Source: Alistipes sp. (GTDB lineage: Bacteria; Bacteroidota; Bacteroidia; Bacteroidales; Rikenellaceae). From it: 37,304 bases of DNA. Every line of letters begins with the position of its first letter. Position 1 is the first letter of the stretch. Shown piece after piece: positions 8,808 through 17,395 of this stretch. The stretch lies in NCBI GenBank assembly GCA_017504265.1, contig JAFVRN010000028.1, positions 1-37,304 on the forward strand. Direction: 5' to 3'. The notes under the pieces are model-generated. The model did no database searches and was not told the origin of the DNA. It worked only from the letters and a program-made list of their open reading frames with translations. The position numbers were made by a program, and so were the translations under genes.

Positions 8808-9344
8808 ATGGCAATTATTAGAAACGTACGAGGCTTTAAGCCCGAGATAGGAGATAAGACTTGGTTGGCCGAGACTGCAACAATCATCGGTGATGTTAAG
8901 ATTGGAGAGGATTGCTCTATATGGTACAATGCTGTGCTACGTGGCGATGTAAACTCTATAACCATAGGCAACCACACCAACATTCAGGATGGAGCAGTCA
9001 TCCATACGCTCTTCGATGGTTCGAAGAACCCATCACAGACACATATAGGCAACTACGTATCGGTGGGTCACAACGCCGTAATCCACGGAGCGACGATCGA
9101 GGACGACTGCCTCATAGGTATGGGTGCAATTGTGCTTGATAATGCTGTGGTAGCCTCGGGTTGTATCGTGGCAGCGGGTGCTCTGGTACTGTCGAACCAA
9201 AAGTTGGAACCCAACTCGGTATATGCAGGTGTCCCTGCCAAGAAGGTTAAGGATGTAACACCCGAGCAACGCAACGAGATTATCAAGCGTACGGCACGAG
9301 ACTATCGTCTATACGCCTCGTGGTACGAACAGGAAGAGATTTAA
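8808..9344 (+). CDS. Gamma-class carbonic anhydrase family protein
   Basis: A 178-residue left-handed beta-helix protein built of hexapeptide repeats (for example IGDVKIGEDCSIWYNAVLRG). The three metal-binding histidines are present: His66 in DGAVIHT, and His88 and His93 in VSVGHNAVIHG. It belongs to the YrdA/PaaY/CaiE branch, whose members form trimers and bind Zn or Fe; carbonic anhydrase activity is proven for only some. The gene is 30 nt downstream of mazG with no clear promoter between them, so it may be the last gene of that run. Confidence 0.92.
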   Translation: MAIIRNVRGFKPEIGDKTWLAETATIIGDVKIGEDCSIWYNAVLRGDVNSITIGNHTNIQDGAVIHTLFDGSKNPSQTHIGNYVSVGHNAVIHGATIEDDCLIGMGAIVLDNAVVASGCIVAAGALVLSNQKLEPNSVYAGVPAKKVKDVTPEQRNEIIKRTARDYRLYASWYEQEEI

Positions 9345-9353
9345 TCATACCGA

Positions 9354-9366
9354 GTGGCTATGCCAC
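9354..9366. repeat. Short palindrome with 3-nt loop
   Basis: GTGGC-TAT-GCCAC lies in the spacer between the carbonic anhydrase and lytS genes. It has the same shape (perfect arms around a 3-nt centre) as the cluster at 22901-23037. Confidence 0.5.
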
Positions 9367-9385
9367 ACATAACCTAATAGAGTAG

Positions 9386-10741
9386 ATGAGGCGACCGAAG
9401 AACAACATAGGATTACACATGCTCACGGCTGTAGCACTGAGTCTTGTAATCAACTTCTCGTACCTGCTGCTACCCATCATCACCGATCGTGGCATGAATC
9501 AGCGTGGTGATAGTGCCCACGACAACAATGGCGAGGAGCTGCACGATAGCGGTATTCTATATCTGAGCGATGACCTGCACGGATATATCGTATGCGACTG
9601 CGAGGCACGCGACAGCGTATATGTCTCAGCATGGCAGGTACACAGCCTCAAGTTGCAAAACGGCGACCATCTACAATTCAGCCGACAACCGGCATGGGGC
9701 GATACCTACTCTCAGGAGGAGCTACGTAAGGCGCATCCCCGCCTCAACGAGGTCTTTATGCGCAATGGCGAGAAGTTCGATATCGACTCGTTATACGATC
9801 GTCCCAGCCGCACGGTAGAGTTTATATGGCAGATAGCCTACTATGCTATCATTTCGTTTTTGATGCTCATAATACTCACGTGGCCACAGCGCAACGGAGC
9901 CTTCTCAAATCGAAAATTTGCACAACGCACGCTGCTTGTCATACTACTCTCGGCAGCAGCCATCTCGTTAGCCCCCGTGACGACATTCCGCCATGGCGTT
10001 ATGCGTATCGTCTTTTTCTTCTCGGCGGATGCCCACAGCAACACCTATCTTATTGTGCTTACCAAGTCGTTGTTTATGCTCGTTGTAAGCATACTCTATG
10101 CCCGCATATATATCCTTATGCGCCAGCGTCAGGCGATAGTCATCGAAAACGAGAGGCTCAAAAACGAGAACCTCTCCACGCGATACAATATGCTTGTAGG
10201 ACAGATAAACCCACACTTCTTCTTCAACTCTCTTAACTCGTTGGCAATGCTCGTTCGCGAACACGACGATGCACGTGCATTGGAGTATATAGATCAGCTA
10301 TCCTACACATTCCGCTATATTATTCAGAACGGACAGAGCGGCAAGACCACACTTGCAGAGGAACTTGCCTTTGCCGAGGCCTATGCCTACCTGTTTAAGA
10401 TACGCTACGCCGATAAACTCTTCTTCGAGTTCGACATCGACCCGAGATACAATAGCTGGCAACTACCAGCACTGTCGCTACAACCGCTCATTGGCAATGC
10501 TGTTAAACACAATAGTATAACAACTAAGAAGCCTCTGCATATCATCATCCGCATCGTAGATGGCACCTTGGAGATTGAAAACCAAAAACAACCGAAACTC
10601 GATAGCGAGCCCTCAACAGGCATAGGCCTACAAAACTTAAACAGCCGCTGGCAGATAATATCGGGCAAGGAGATAGAGATTATCGATGAGGCTACACGCT
10701 TTATGGTACGCCTGCCCCTTGAACCACCCAAACAGTCGTAA
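9386..10741 (+). CDS. LytS/YehU-type sensor histidine kinase
   Basis: A 451-residue membrane kinase. A membrane helix at about 11-32 is followed by an extracytoplasmic region to about 143. Three more hydrophobic segments follow (about 147-166, 183-200, 221-245). A short coiled linker (ENERLKNENLS) leads to the His_kinase dimerisation motif QINPHFFFNSLNSL, with the phosphoacceptor His277. The ATPase domain carries NAVKHNS (N-box) and STGIGLQNL (G-box). The signal is unknown. The cognate regulator starts 2 nt after its stop. Confidence 0.92.
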   Translation: MRRPKNNIGLHMLTAVALSLVINFSYLLLPIITDRGMNQRGDSAHDNNGEELHDSGILYLSDDLHGYIVCDCEARDSVYVSAWQVHSLKLQNGDHLQFSRQPAWGDTYSQEELRKAHPRLNEVFMRNGEKFDIDSLYDRPSRTVEFIWQIAYYAIISFLMLIILTWPQRNGAFSNRKFAQRTLLVILLSAAAISLAPVTTFRHGVMRIVFFFSADAHSNTYLIVLTKSLFMLVVSILYARIYILMRQRQAIVIENERLKNENLSTRYNMLVGQINPHFFFNSLNSLAMLVREHDDARALEYIDQLSYTFRYIIQNGQSGKTTLAEELAFAEAYAYLFKIRYADKLFFEFDIDPRYNSWQLPALSLQPLIGNAVKHNSITTKKPLHIIIRIVDGTLEIENQKQPKLDSEPSTGIGLQNLNSRWQIISGKEIEIIDEATRFMVRLPLEPPKQS

Positions 10742-10743
10742 TT

Positions 10744-11496
10744 ATGAGAAGAGTTGTAATTGTTGAGGATGAGACAGCTGCTGCAGTAAACCTACGCAGC
10801 ATGCTACATAGCATAGAGCCCACGACCGAGGTTGTTGCCATCTTGGAGTCGGTAGAGGAGGCCATAGAGTTCTTCTCGTCGAAGGTCGAAGCCGACATCA
10901 TCTTTATGGATATACATCTTGCCGATGGCGACTCGTTCCGTATATTCCGCAGTGTTGATATAGACATACCTATAATTTTTACCACTGCCTATGACCAATA
11001 TGCCATTGAGGCCTTTAAGGTAAACAGCATAGACTACCTCTTAAAGCCATTCAAGGAGGAGGAGCTGCGACGTGCACTAAATAAGCTGCGCCGCCTGACA
11101 GCAAACGAGCAAAACGAGATGTCGAAAATCGACGATGTAGCATCGGAGAGCATGGTAAAGACTATGCTTATACGCTACAAGGATCGTATAATACCTATCA
11201 ACGTGGAAGATGTAGCATTCTTCTACACCTTCTCAGAACGCGTTACATTGACAACGCTAAGCGGCGAATGTTACCATGTGGACAAGACTCTCGAAACTCT
11301 TATACAGCAACTGCCACCGGAGCAATTTTTCCGTGCCAACCGCCAATTTATCGTATCACGACGTGCCGTAAAGGATATAGCTGTATGGTTTGGTAGCCGC
11401 CTTACGCTTAATCTGAGTGTGGAGCTACCCGAACGCATAGTGATACCTAAGGCACGCGTTGCCGAGTTCAAGCAGTGGCTGATGGATAATAACTAA
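10744..11496 (+). CDS. LytTR-family response regulator
   Basis: A 250-residue regulator. The receiver domain (1-120) has the acidic pocket ED at 8-9, the phosphoacceptor Asp56 in IIFMDIHLADGDSF, TTAYDQYAIEAF, and the conserved lysine in DYLLKPF. The C-terminal LytTR DNA-binding domain (about 145-250) includes PINVEDVAFFYTFSE and FFRANRQFIVS. It pairs with the LytS-type kinase directly upstream. Targets cannot be read from the sequence; the neighbouring genes on both sides are possible but unproven. Confidence 0.93.
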   Translation: MRRVVIVEDETAAAVNLRSMLHSIEPTTEVVAILESVEEAIEFFSSKVEADIIFMDIHLADGDSFRIFRSVDIDIPIIFTTAYDQYAIEAFKVNSIDYLLKPFKEEELRRALNKLRRLTANEQNEMSKIDDVASESMVKTMLIRYKDRIIPINVEDVAFFYTFSERVTLTTLSGECYHVDKTLETLIQQLPPEQFFRANRQFIVSRRAVKDIAVWFGSRLTLNLSVELPERIVIPKARVAEFKQWLMDNN

Positions 11497-11530
11497 CCTA
11501 TATAATACACATATATAATATAAATAGAGA

Positions 11531-11558
11531 CGAGGCCGACTATCATTAGCCGGCCTCG
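11531..11558. terminator. Bidirectional hairpin between convergent genes
   Basis: CGAGGCCG (11531-11538) and CGGCCTCG (11551-11558) form an 8-bp GC-rich stem with a 12-nt loop. It sits between the LytTR regulator (+) and the lipoprotein gene (-). The flanking T-runs are weak on both strands, so termination is probable but not strong. Confidence 0.65.
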
Positions 11559-11577
11559 CAACTATTTCGTAAGCTAT

Positions 11578-12306
11578 TTAGAGCAGTGATACCGTATAGG
11601 TAAGGTCATCCATACATATATATAGCGGTGTGTTTGCACCCCACTCTCCCACATCCGTGGTCTCGATAGTCACACGTATACCCCACAAATCGCCACTTAG
11701 CGCACTTATATCGAAGTTCGTCCACTCGTTGGCAAAGAGACGCTTACCATCACGGAAGTCTACAACATAGCAATCTACACTATCACCCTCCTGTTTATCC
11801 TCAAGAAGTGCCGTAAAGCGCACCTTCATATAGTCGCCATCGGTGAATACTCGGGCAAACGTGTTACTCTCCTCCTCGGTAATCGACTTATAGGTATAGG
11901 TCGTAAGATTTAGGCGCACCGTAGTGAAGTGATATTCGCCAAAGTAGCGACATAGTATATCGCACGGCTCGTTGAAACTATCGTAGTAATATACCAAGTA
12001 TCCCTCGCCCGAGGCGGCTGCGCTGTTATATGCGCTGTACTGGTTCTCGTAGCTACCATCCATCATATTGATAATCATAGAGTGAGCAAAACCACCCCAA
12101 TAGCCATACTCCTCGTTTTTGAAATACTCGAAATCCAGATAATCCGACGTGTAGCCAAGTTTGAAACCTGTATCTACGGGTAACTCTTTCTCAAAATTCT
12201 CTACAACAGCTTCAGTAAAGGCATTCTGTATCTCTTCAAAGGCATCATCTACCATCTGACAACCTGCTAATAGAAATAATGCGAATACCGTGAATAATCT
12301 CTTCAT
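11578..12306 (-). CDS. Lipoprotein, probable DUF4465-like beta-sandwich
   Basis: A 242-residue protein with a lipoprotein signal: hydrophobic residues 4-13, lipobox LAGC and Cys16. Acidic residues soon after the Cys (QMVDDAFEE) resemble the Bacteroidota surface-export signal, so an outer-face location is possible. The body has WGGFAHSMI, NSAAASGEGYLVYYYDS and ICMDDLTY, which resemble DUF4465 domains as I remember them; this match is moderate. The function is unknown. It lies 34 nt after the LolA-like gene and is probably last in the ftsK-lolA-lipoprotein unit. Confidence 0.75.
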   Translation of the reverse strand: MKRLFTVFALFLLAGCQMVDDAFEEIQNAFTEAVVENFEKELPVDTGFKLGYTSDYLDFEYFKNEEYGYWGGFAHSMIINMMDGSYENQYSAYNSAAASGEGYLVYYYDSFNEPCDILCRYFGEYHFTTVRLNLTTYTYKSITEEESNTFARVFTDGDYMKVRFTALLEDKQEGDSVDCYVVDFRDGKRLFANEWTNFDISALSGDLWGIRVTIETTDVGEWGANTPLYICMDDLTYTVSLL

Positions 12307-12340
12307 ATAAAATTTGGTTAGTTGTTAATATTACATCATA

Positions 12341-12943
12341 TTATAAGAACGACACAATGTCGTATGCTCTGTACTCCGTCTTATCCCACCTGGGCACATC
12401 CATACTCTCGTTGATAATATCGAGTGATACAGCATAGCTGTCACCATCATAATCATATGTTATACTGCGAGGCAACACTCTCTCGCCACTACGCTTAACA
12501 ACAACATATATCACAACGTCGGCCACATCATCCTTGGGCTGCACCTTAATCTTAGCTCCATCCGTGTAGATCTCGACAATATCTATCTGATAGCTGTCCG
12601 AGAGGAAGTCAAATGCGCGTGTAGGATTCGTCAAAATATCCTTTGCAGCCAAGTCCACTACGTCCTCTACCACCTCTTTACGGTCGTTATTTACCTCGTA
12701 ACGCACATCTCCATCGCTATACACCTCCATGCTGCCGAGTGTAAGGTAGTAGCTATCGCCATCGACAACAAAGTAGCCGCTAAGTGGCGATATGTCATCT
12801 GCAAGTACGGTGATATGCGTCGCATATCGCTTTCCGAGTGCCCGTGACACACCTTCGAGCCACTCACGAGGCTGACTCTGCGCCCATAGTGCAACCGTAG
12901 ACAAGAGCAAAACAGCTGTAAAAACTACTCTTTTCATATCCAT
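12341..12943 (-). CDS. LolA-like outer-membrane lipoprotein carrier
   Basis: A 200-residue secreted protein with signal peptide (core VVFTAVLLLSTVALWAQ, cleavage about 22). The body follows the LolA pattern of consecutive beta strands: ISPLSGYFVVDGDSYYLTLG, then MEVYSDGDVRYEV (in place of the usual W-DG-T-W), then a helix (AAKDILTNPTRAFDFL). LolA carries lipoproteins across the periplasm. The position immediately downstream of ftsK (5 nt between the ftsK stop and this start region) matches the common Bacteroidota ftsK-lolA order. Similarity is seen by pattern only; some Bacteroidetes LolA-like proteins may have other cargo. Confidence 0.7.
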   Translation of the reverse strand: MDMKRVVFTAVLLLSTVALWAQSQPREWLEGVSRALGKRYATHITVLADDISPLSGYFVVDGDSYYLTLGSMEVYSDGDVRYEVNNDRKEVVEDVVDLAAKDILTNPTRAFDFLSDSYQIDIVEIYTDGAKIKVQPKDDVADVVIYVVVKRSGERVLPRSITYDYDGDSYAVSLDIINESMDVPRWDKTEYRAYDIVSFL

Positions 12944-12948
12944 CGCGA

Positions 12949-15486
12949 TTAGTATATACCCAACTCCTGTAACTTAGCCTCCAACGATGGCAGGTCGTAG
13001 AACTTTATCTCACGCGGCTTCGAGCCTATCTGAGGGCCTACAATACCGGCACGCTCCAACTGCAACATAATACGGCCTGCACGGTTGAAGCCTACCTCGA
13101 AGTTACGCTGTATCATCGATGTAGAGATAATACCATTTGCCACAGCCTCTCGTGCTATATCTCCGAACTTAGGGTCATACTTCTGCGGAGCACTGCTCTC
13201 CTCGCTACCAAACGAAGGCATACCCTCTCCAGCACCGGCCTCGGGCGTGTAGTCCGGAAGGTTATATGCCGAGGGATATCCCTGCTGTGAATAGATGTGG
13301 TCTACCACCTTCTCCACCTCGGGGGTATCGATAAAGGCACACTGTATACGTGTCAGCTCACCGCCATTCGACAGCAACATATCGCCACGACCTATAAGCT
13401 GGTTAGCTCCAGGCTGGTCGATGATTGTACGTGAGTCGGTCATCTGCATCACTCTAAAGGCGATACGTGCCGGGAAGTTTGCCTTGATACCACCAGTGAT
13501 AACCTTCACATCGGGACGCTGCGTAGCCACAATAAGGTGAATACCTATGGCACGTGCCTTCTGCGCAAGACGCATAACGGGGGCCTCAACCTCCTTGGCA
13601 GTCATTATAAGGTCGGCAAACTCGTCTATAACAACCACTATGTATGGCAAGAAGCGATGACCCTTCTCGGGATTGAGTTTACGGTGCAGGAACTTCTCAT
13701 TGTACTCCACGATATTCTTTGCGTGTGCCGTCTTACACAGCTCCAAACGGTTGGCCATCTCCGTACATAGCGCATTGAGAGTATATACAGCCTTCTTTGG
13801 GTCGGTAATTATCGACTCCTCTTCGGACTCCATCTTGGCAAGGAAGTGCTTCTCCAACTTGTTGTAGAGCGAGAACTCCACCATCTTGGGGTCTATAAGC
13901 ACAAATTTCAGCTCTGCGGGGTGCTTGCGATAGAGCAACGATGTGATAATGGCATTAAGTCCCACAGATTTACCCTGACCCGTAGCACCTGCCACCAACA
14001 AGTGCGGCATCTTGGCCAGGTCGAAGGTATAGTTCTCGTTCTGTATTGTACGGCCGATGACCACAGGTAGCTCGGCCTTGGATTGTTGGAACTCCTCGGA
14101 ACATAGTGCCGAGCGCATAGATACAGTCTGTTTGGTGAGGTTAGGCACTTCGATACCTATCGTACCCTTACCAGGGATAGGGGCAATGATACGTATACCC
14201 AAGGCTTTTAGGTTTTGAGCAATATCGCTCTCCAAGCCCTGAATCTTGGATATCTTAACACCCTGCTCCTGTACAATCTCATAGAGCGTGACAGTAGGAC
14301 CCACCGTAGCGTGCATACTGCGGATAGGTATACCGAAGTTAAGCAACGTCTCGCGTATACGCTCCTTGTTCTGGAATATCTCTTCGTCATCGACCACCGC
14401 CTTAGACTTATGATCCACAAGTAGCGATGGCATAGGTGGAATATAGTTGTGCAGGTCACGCATAGGGTCGTAGAGGTCATTGTCGATATCCTCCTCGTCT
14501 ACCTGCTTTGAGGTTATCTGCTCAACGGTGATTATTAGTTCGTCACTATCATCTCCCTCAACACCCAACACATCCTCTGCCTCCGAGGCACTCATTGGCT
14601 CATCGGCCTTTATAGGAGCATCGCCCATAGTGGTCGTTGCATCATCGACAATAGGCATCTCCATAAGTTCTCCCGCGTTCTGCTCCTCTGCCTTATCGCC
14701 AACAGCAACTACCTCGAACTGAGGCTCTTCCGCAACCGGAGAGTCTGCTACATTCTCCTCAAAGGCCTCGTCCGTATCATCGTCAAAAGATAAGTCATCC
14801 TCCTTATTACGACGTATAGTACCCCATAGGCGACGGGTAACACTACTCACGCCACCTACCACCTTCGTGCCCTTATCATCTACGACACGCAGGAAGTTAC
14901 GGTTGATAAGTAGTCCCACAAGAATCCATCCTGCAACGATTATAAGCAGTGTACCGATAGGGCCTGCAACACCTTTTAGCGCATCACGCATAGCCAAACC
15001 ATACTCACCACCAAGGCCCGAGCCGAAGAGATCCCAGCTGCTGCCAAAGATAAAGCCCAGAGTAAGCGAGCCAAGCAACAACACAAGGCAATATATAGGT
15101 GCTGTATGCAAGATACGCAGAGGCACATAGCGGAAAAGCCGCCAGCCCCACAACAGAATGACAACAGGGATGATAATGGAGAACAGGCCGAAACCTCCAC
15201 CCACAATGCTATTAGCCACACGCGCGCCACCCGAGCCGCATATATTGCTGAAACGTGGGTCGGCCATAGGCACACCCACCTGCGACAATGCGCTCATATC
15301 CTCCTTCCAGTAGAAGAAGTACGATAGAATAGAGAAGAAGAGGAAAGCTCCGAGAACCATCATCATAAATCCCGATACAAGACGTATATTCTCACGTGTC
15401 GATAGCGATGTGTCCTTACTGCCCTTACCCCTACTATTAGTGTTTTTTGTAATTTTATCCCTATTATCTTTAGTCATAAACGACAT
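12949..15486 (-). CDS. ftsK: DNA translocase FtsK
   Basis: An 845-residue septal DNA pump. Four membrane segments lie in the first ~210 residues (about 38-60, 100-120, 132-150, 175-192). They are followed by an acidic linker (about 225-330) and the motor. The motor has Walker A GATGQGKS, Walker B VVVIDEFADLIM and ATQRPDVKVITG. A C-terminal winged-helix gamma domain (SMIQRNFEVGFNRAGRIM, about 785-845) reads the chromosome orienting sequences. It moves and resolves the terminus region at division. An in-frame ATG at 15477 is an alternative start. The upstream region is the phage remnant, so its promoter is unclear. Confidence 0.96.
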   Translation of the reverse strand: MSFMTKDNRDKITKNTNSRGKGSKDTSLSTRENIRLVSGFMMMVLGAFLFFSILSYFFYWKEDMSALSQVGVPMADPRFSNICGSGGARVANSIVGGGFGLFSIIIPVVILLWGWRLFRYVPLRILHTAPIYCLVLLLGSLTLGFIFGSSWDLFGSGLGGEYGLAMRDALKGVAGPIGTLLIIVAGWILVGLLINRNFLRVVDDKGTKVVGGVSSVTRRLWGTIRRNKEDDLSFDDDTDEAFEENVADSPVAEEPQFEVVAVGDKAEEQNAGELMEMPIVDDATTTMGDAPIKADEPMSASEAEDVLGVEGDDSDELIITVEQITSKQVDEEDIDNDLYDPMRDLHNYIPPMPSLLVDHKSKAVVDDEEIFQNKERIRETLLNFGIPIRSMHATVGPTVTLYEIVQEQGVKISKIQGLESDIAQNLKALGIRIIAPIPGKGTIGIEVPNLTKQTVSMRSALCSEEFQQSKAELPVVIGRTIQNENYTFDLAKMPHLLVAGATGQGKSVGLNAIITSLLYRKHPAELKFVLIDPKMVEFSLYNKLEKHFLAKMESEEESIITDPKKAVYTLNALCTEMANRLELCKTAHAKNIVEYNEKFLHRKLNPEKGHRFLPYIVVVIDEFADLIMTAKEVEAPVMRLAQKARAIGIHLIVATQRPDVKVITGGIKANFPARIAFRVMQMTDSRTIIDQPGANQLIGRGDMLLSNGGELTRIQCAFIDTPEVEKVVDHIYSQQGYPSAYNLPDYTPEAGAGEGMPSFGSEESSAPQKYDPKFGDIAREAVANGIISTSMIQRNFEVGFNRAGRIMLQLERAGIVGPQIGSKPREIKFYDLPSLEAKLQELGIY

Positions 15487-15526
15487 TTTTTCAATATAAA
15501 TATTTGGCGAAGTTACTACATTTTTT

Positions 15527-15745
15527 TTACATATAAAAATTTATGCTGTAACCTACCTCTACTGGTAGTTCTATGAGCGATGCGCACAACTTGTAGCAAT
15601 CCTCTCTACTGAGGCGTAAGCCCGCCTATGCGTACACCTTATAGCGTAGCTGATTGAATACCGATTTCTTGCATCCTTTGTTGGCTGGCTGATTCGTGGA
15701 GGAGAACCTATTGCCTTTGCCTATTACATTCTCGGGGGTTGGCAT
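15527..15745 (-). pseudogene. Decayed phage-associated small gene
   Basis: The ATG at 15745 opens a frame starting MPTPENVIGKGNRFSST and continuing NQPANKG-KKSVFNQL. It is interrupted by an in-frame TAG (15626-15628) after 39 codons. The same frame then continues for 32 codons with a family-like segment (LSREDCYKLCASLIELPVEV) to a TAA at 15527-15529. I recall the opening as typical of a small protein encoded near the head/packaging genes of Bacteroidota prophages, usually over 100 residues. The internal stop and early end mark it as broken. Family assignment is from memory. Confidence 0.6.
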
Positions 15746-15765
15746 ACTATTTCGTAGTTAATTCG

Positions 15766-15795
15766 TTGTTTTGTCATTATTTTTGCTTATCTTTG
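15766..15795 (+). promoter_or_regulatory. Promoter inside the phage remnant, reading right
   Basis: TTG (15766-15768), exactly 19 nt, then TATCTTTG (15788-15795) is a full match to the Bacteroidota promoter pattern. No coding gene follows on the + strand; a terminator-like hairpin lies about 100 nt downstream. This suggests a short non-coding transcript. Confidence 0.6.
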
Positions 15796-15801
15796 TGTCG
15801 T

Positions 15802-15917
15802 CTATTAAGACATTGGAAGAAGTCAGGCGCAAATATTTTTTTTGTTGCAGCTCTCAACCTCTTACCCCGAAGTATCGCAGGACATTTTTCTGTCAGGGCT
15901 TCGGGGATTTATTTTTC
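15802..15917 (+). ncRNA. Candidate small RNA, about 115 nt
   Basis: The promoter at 15766-15795 predicts a start near 15802. At 15865-15906 a hairpin with outer stem CCCCGAAG/CTTCGGGG and inner GACA/TGTC is followed by ATTTATTTTT, a good intrinsic terminator on the + strand. No convincing ORF lies between. It is transcribed away from the - strand phage gene fragment, and its first part may be antisense to that gene's leader. It could be a phage-encoded regulator that outlived the prophage. Confidence 0.45.
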
Positions 15918-16082
15918 CATAACCGAACGCAAATAGTATTTCTTTCCTTGTCCTTGTGCTGGCTCATAGGCCACCTTGAAATATATCCCTCTTCCCTGCT
16001 TGTCTTTATACTTAAAGAAGTATTCTATTCCATCTTTACGTCCCTTGTAGAGTTCGTGCGATGTAGGTACATATTCTGCTGT
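15909..16082 (-). pseudogene. Phage-protein C-terminal fragment fused in frame behind murI
   Basis: Directly after the murI TAA, the same reading frame continues for 57 codons (…AEYVPTSHELYKGRKDG, then IEYFFKYKDKQGRGIYFKVA, ending YYLRSVMEK) and stops at 15909-15911. It has no start codon of its own, yet codon usage and composition look like real protein. From memory it resembles the nuclease-like tail of phage head-morphogenesis proteins in Bacteroidota. It is best explained as the 3' end of a phage gene left next to murI after most of a prophage was lost. Confidence 0.6.
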
Positions 16083-16856
16083 TTACAATAGTTGCTTTGC
16101 CTTATACTCAATACGTTTGCGGTACTCTTCATCGGCAAAGGTAAGGAACTTGAATGTAGGAGTGTTACCCTCAGGCGCTTTGATATCGTAACGCTCCAAA
16201 AGCCACTCTACACGTCGTGCCACAGCCTCGCCCGAATCGATAACATCAATACCACTACCAGACAGCACACGCTCGATATGCTCTCTGAGAAATGGATAGT
16301 GCGTACACCCCAGCACCACCTTATCTATACCCGAGCCTAAAAGTGGCTCGATAACACGTCGTACAGCCATCTCGGCACGTGGCGTATGCTCGGCATTGGC
16401 CTCGACAATCTCAACGAAGTCCCGCCCAACGACCTTCAACACCTCGATACCCGAAGCGTAGTGACGCGCAGTACGCAAAAACATATCACTCGATAGGCTA
16501 TGCTCCGTAGCTAACACTGCTATACGCCCGGTTTGTGTCGCAAGACAAGCAGGCTTCACGGCAGGCTCCAACCCCACAATAGGCATATCAGGCCAACGCT
16601 CTCGCAATGTCTCGATAGCTGCCGTAGTTGCAGTATTACACCCCACAACCACCATCTTAACATCCTCCTTAACAAGTCGTTCGACAGCCGAGAGCGCGAA
16701 ACCTGTAATCTGCTCCCTCGTTCTGCCACCATAGGGACAATTCTTGCCGTCACCCAGATATATAAGCGATTCGTTGCTGACCCGATGTCGTAGTTCACGC
16801 CACACCGAAAGGCCACCAAGACCAGAATCGTACACACCTATACTACGACAATCCAT
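16083..16856 (-). CDS. murI: Glutamate racemase
   Basis: A 257-residue enzyme that interconverts L- and D-glutamate for peptidoglycan in the cytoplasm. YDSGLGGLSVW (Asp10 region), VGCNTATTAAIE (catalytic Cys73) and LGCTHYPFL (catalytic Cys184) are intact. The C-terminal ~20 residues (FADEEYRKRIEYKAKQLL) do not look like the usual MurI ending, and the frame continues past the stop into a phage-like fragment; the end may therefore be chimeric. It lies 3 nt after aroK, as the probable last gene of the plsC-parE-parC-aroK-murI operon. Confidence 0.93.
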   Translation of the reverse strand: MDCRSIGVYDSGLGGLSVWRELRHRVSNESLIYLGDGKNCPYGGRTREQITGFALSAVERLVKEDVKMVVVGCNTATTAAIETLRERWPDMPIVGLEPAVKPACLATQTGRIAVLATEHSLSSDMFLRTARHYASGIEVLKVVGRDFVEIVEANAEHTPRAEMAVRRVIEPLLGSGIDKVVLGCTHYPFLREHIERVLSGSGIDVIDSGEAVARRVEWLLERYDIKAPEGNTPTFKFLTFADEEYRKRIEYKAKQLL

Positions 16857-16859
16857 AGC

Positions 16860-17378
16860 TTATGCCTTAATACTTTCAACTATTCTGTTAAGTAGCTCAT
16901 CATCACTCGATGACGAGCAATCTACGCACATCGAGGCCTGCATATAATATGGCTCACGCAGCTTCATCTGCTCCTCCATAAATGCCAATAGCTCCTCGTC
17001 GCTCTTGCCCCTGAACATCGGACGCTTCTCACGTCCGTAGGCCGATAGACGAGCGAGGATGTTGGCTGCATCACGGCGAAGATATATGGTCTGACCCCTC
17101 TCTTTCATCCAAGACATATTATCTTGCCACACGGGCAAACCTCCACCCGTAGCCACTATAATATCGCCTCCTGCGGATACAATATCCTCGATGGCACGAC
17201 GCTCAGCACGACGAAAATACTCCTCACCCTCGTAGTAGAAGATATCGGCAATTGTTGCACCTACACTACTCTCGACAGCCTTGTCCGTATCGACAAAACG
17301 ATAACCGAGGCGTTGTGCAAGACGCTTACCCATAGAGCTCTTACCCGAGCCTGCATATCCCACCAAGAATATTATCAT
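16860..17378 (-). CDS. aroK: Shikimate kinase
   Basis: A 172-residue P-loop kinase that phosphorylates shikimate in aromatic amino-acid synthesis. The Walker A is GYAGSGKSSMG (7-17). DTDKAVE (30-36) holds the shikimate/Mg aspartates, and ATGGGLPVW is the Gly-rich substrate loop. The lid region RPMFRGKSDEELL carries the nucleotide-contact arginines. The length is normal. It follows parC by 17 nt. Confidence 0.93.
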   Translation of the reverse strand: MIIFLVGYAGSGKSSMGKRLAQRLGYRFVDTDKAVESSVGATIADIFYYEGEEYFRRAERRAIEDIVSAGGDIIVATGGGLPVWQDNMSWMKERGQTIYLRRDAANILARLSAYGREKRPMFRGKSDEELLAFMEEQMKLREPYYMQASMCVDCSSSSDDELLNRIVESIKA

Positions 17379-17395
17379 ACCCCGCCGCTATCGCA

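Noticed and set aside
15771-16091. 106-codon + strand frame over the phage remnant
   Set aside because: Its peptide is Phe/Leu/Cys-rich and it lies antisense to two frames that look like real protein fragments.
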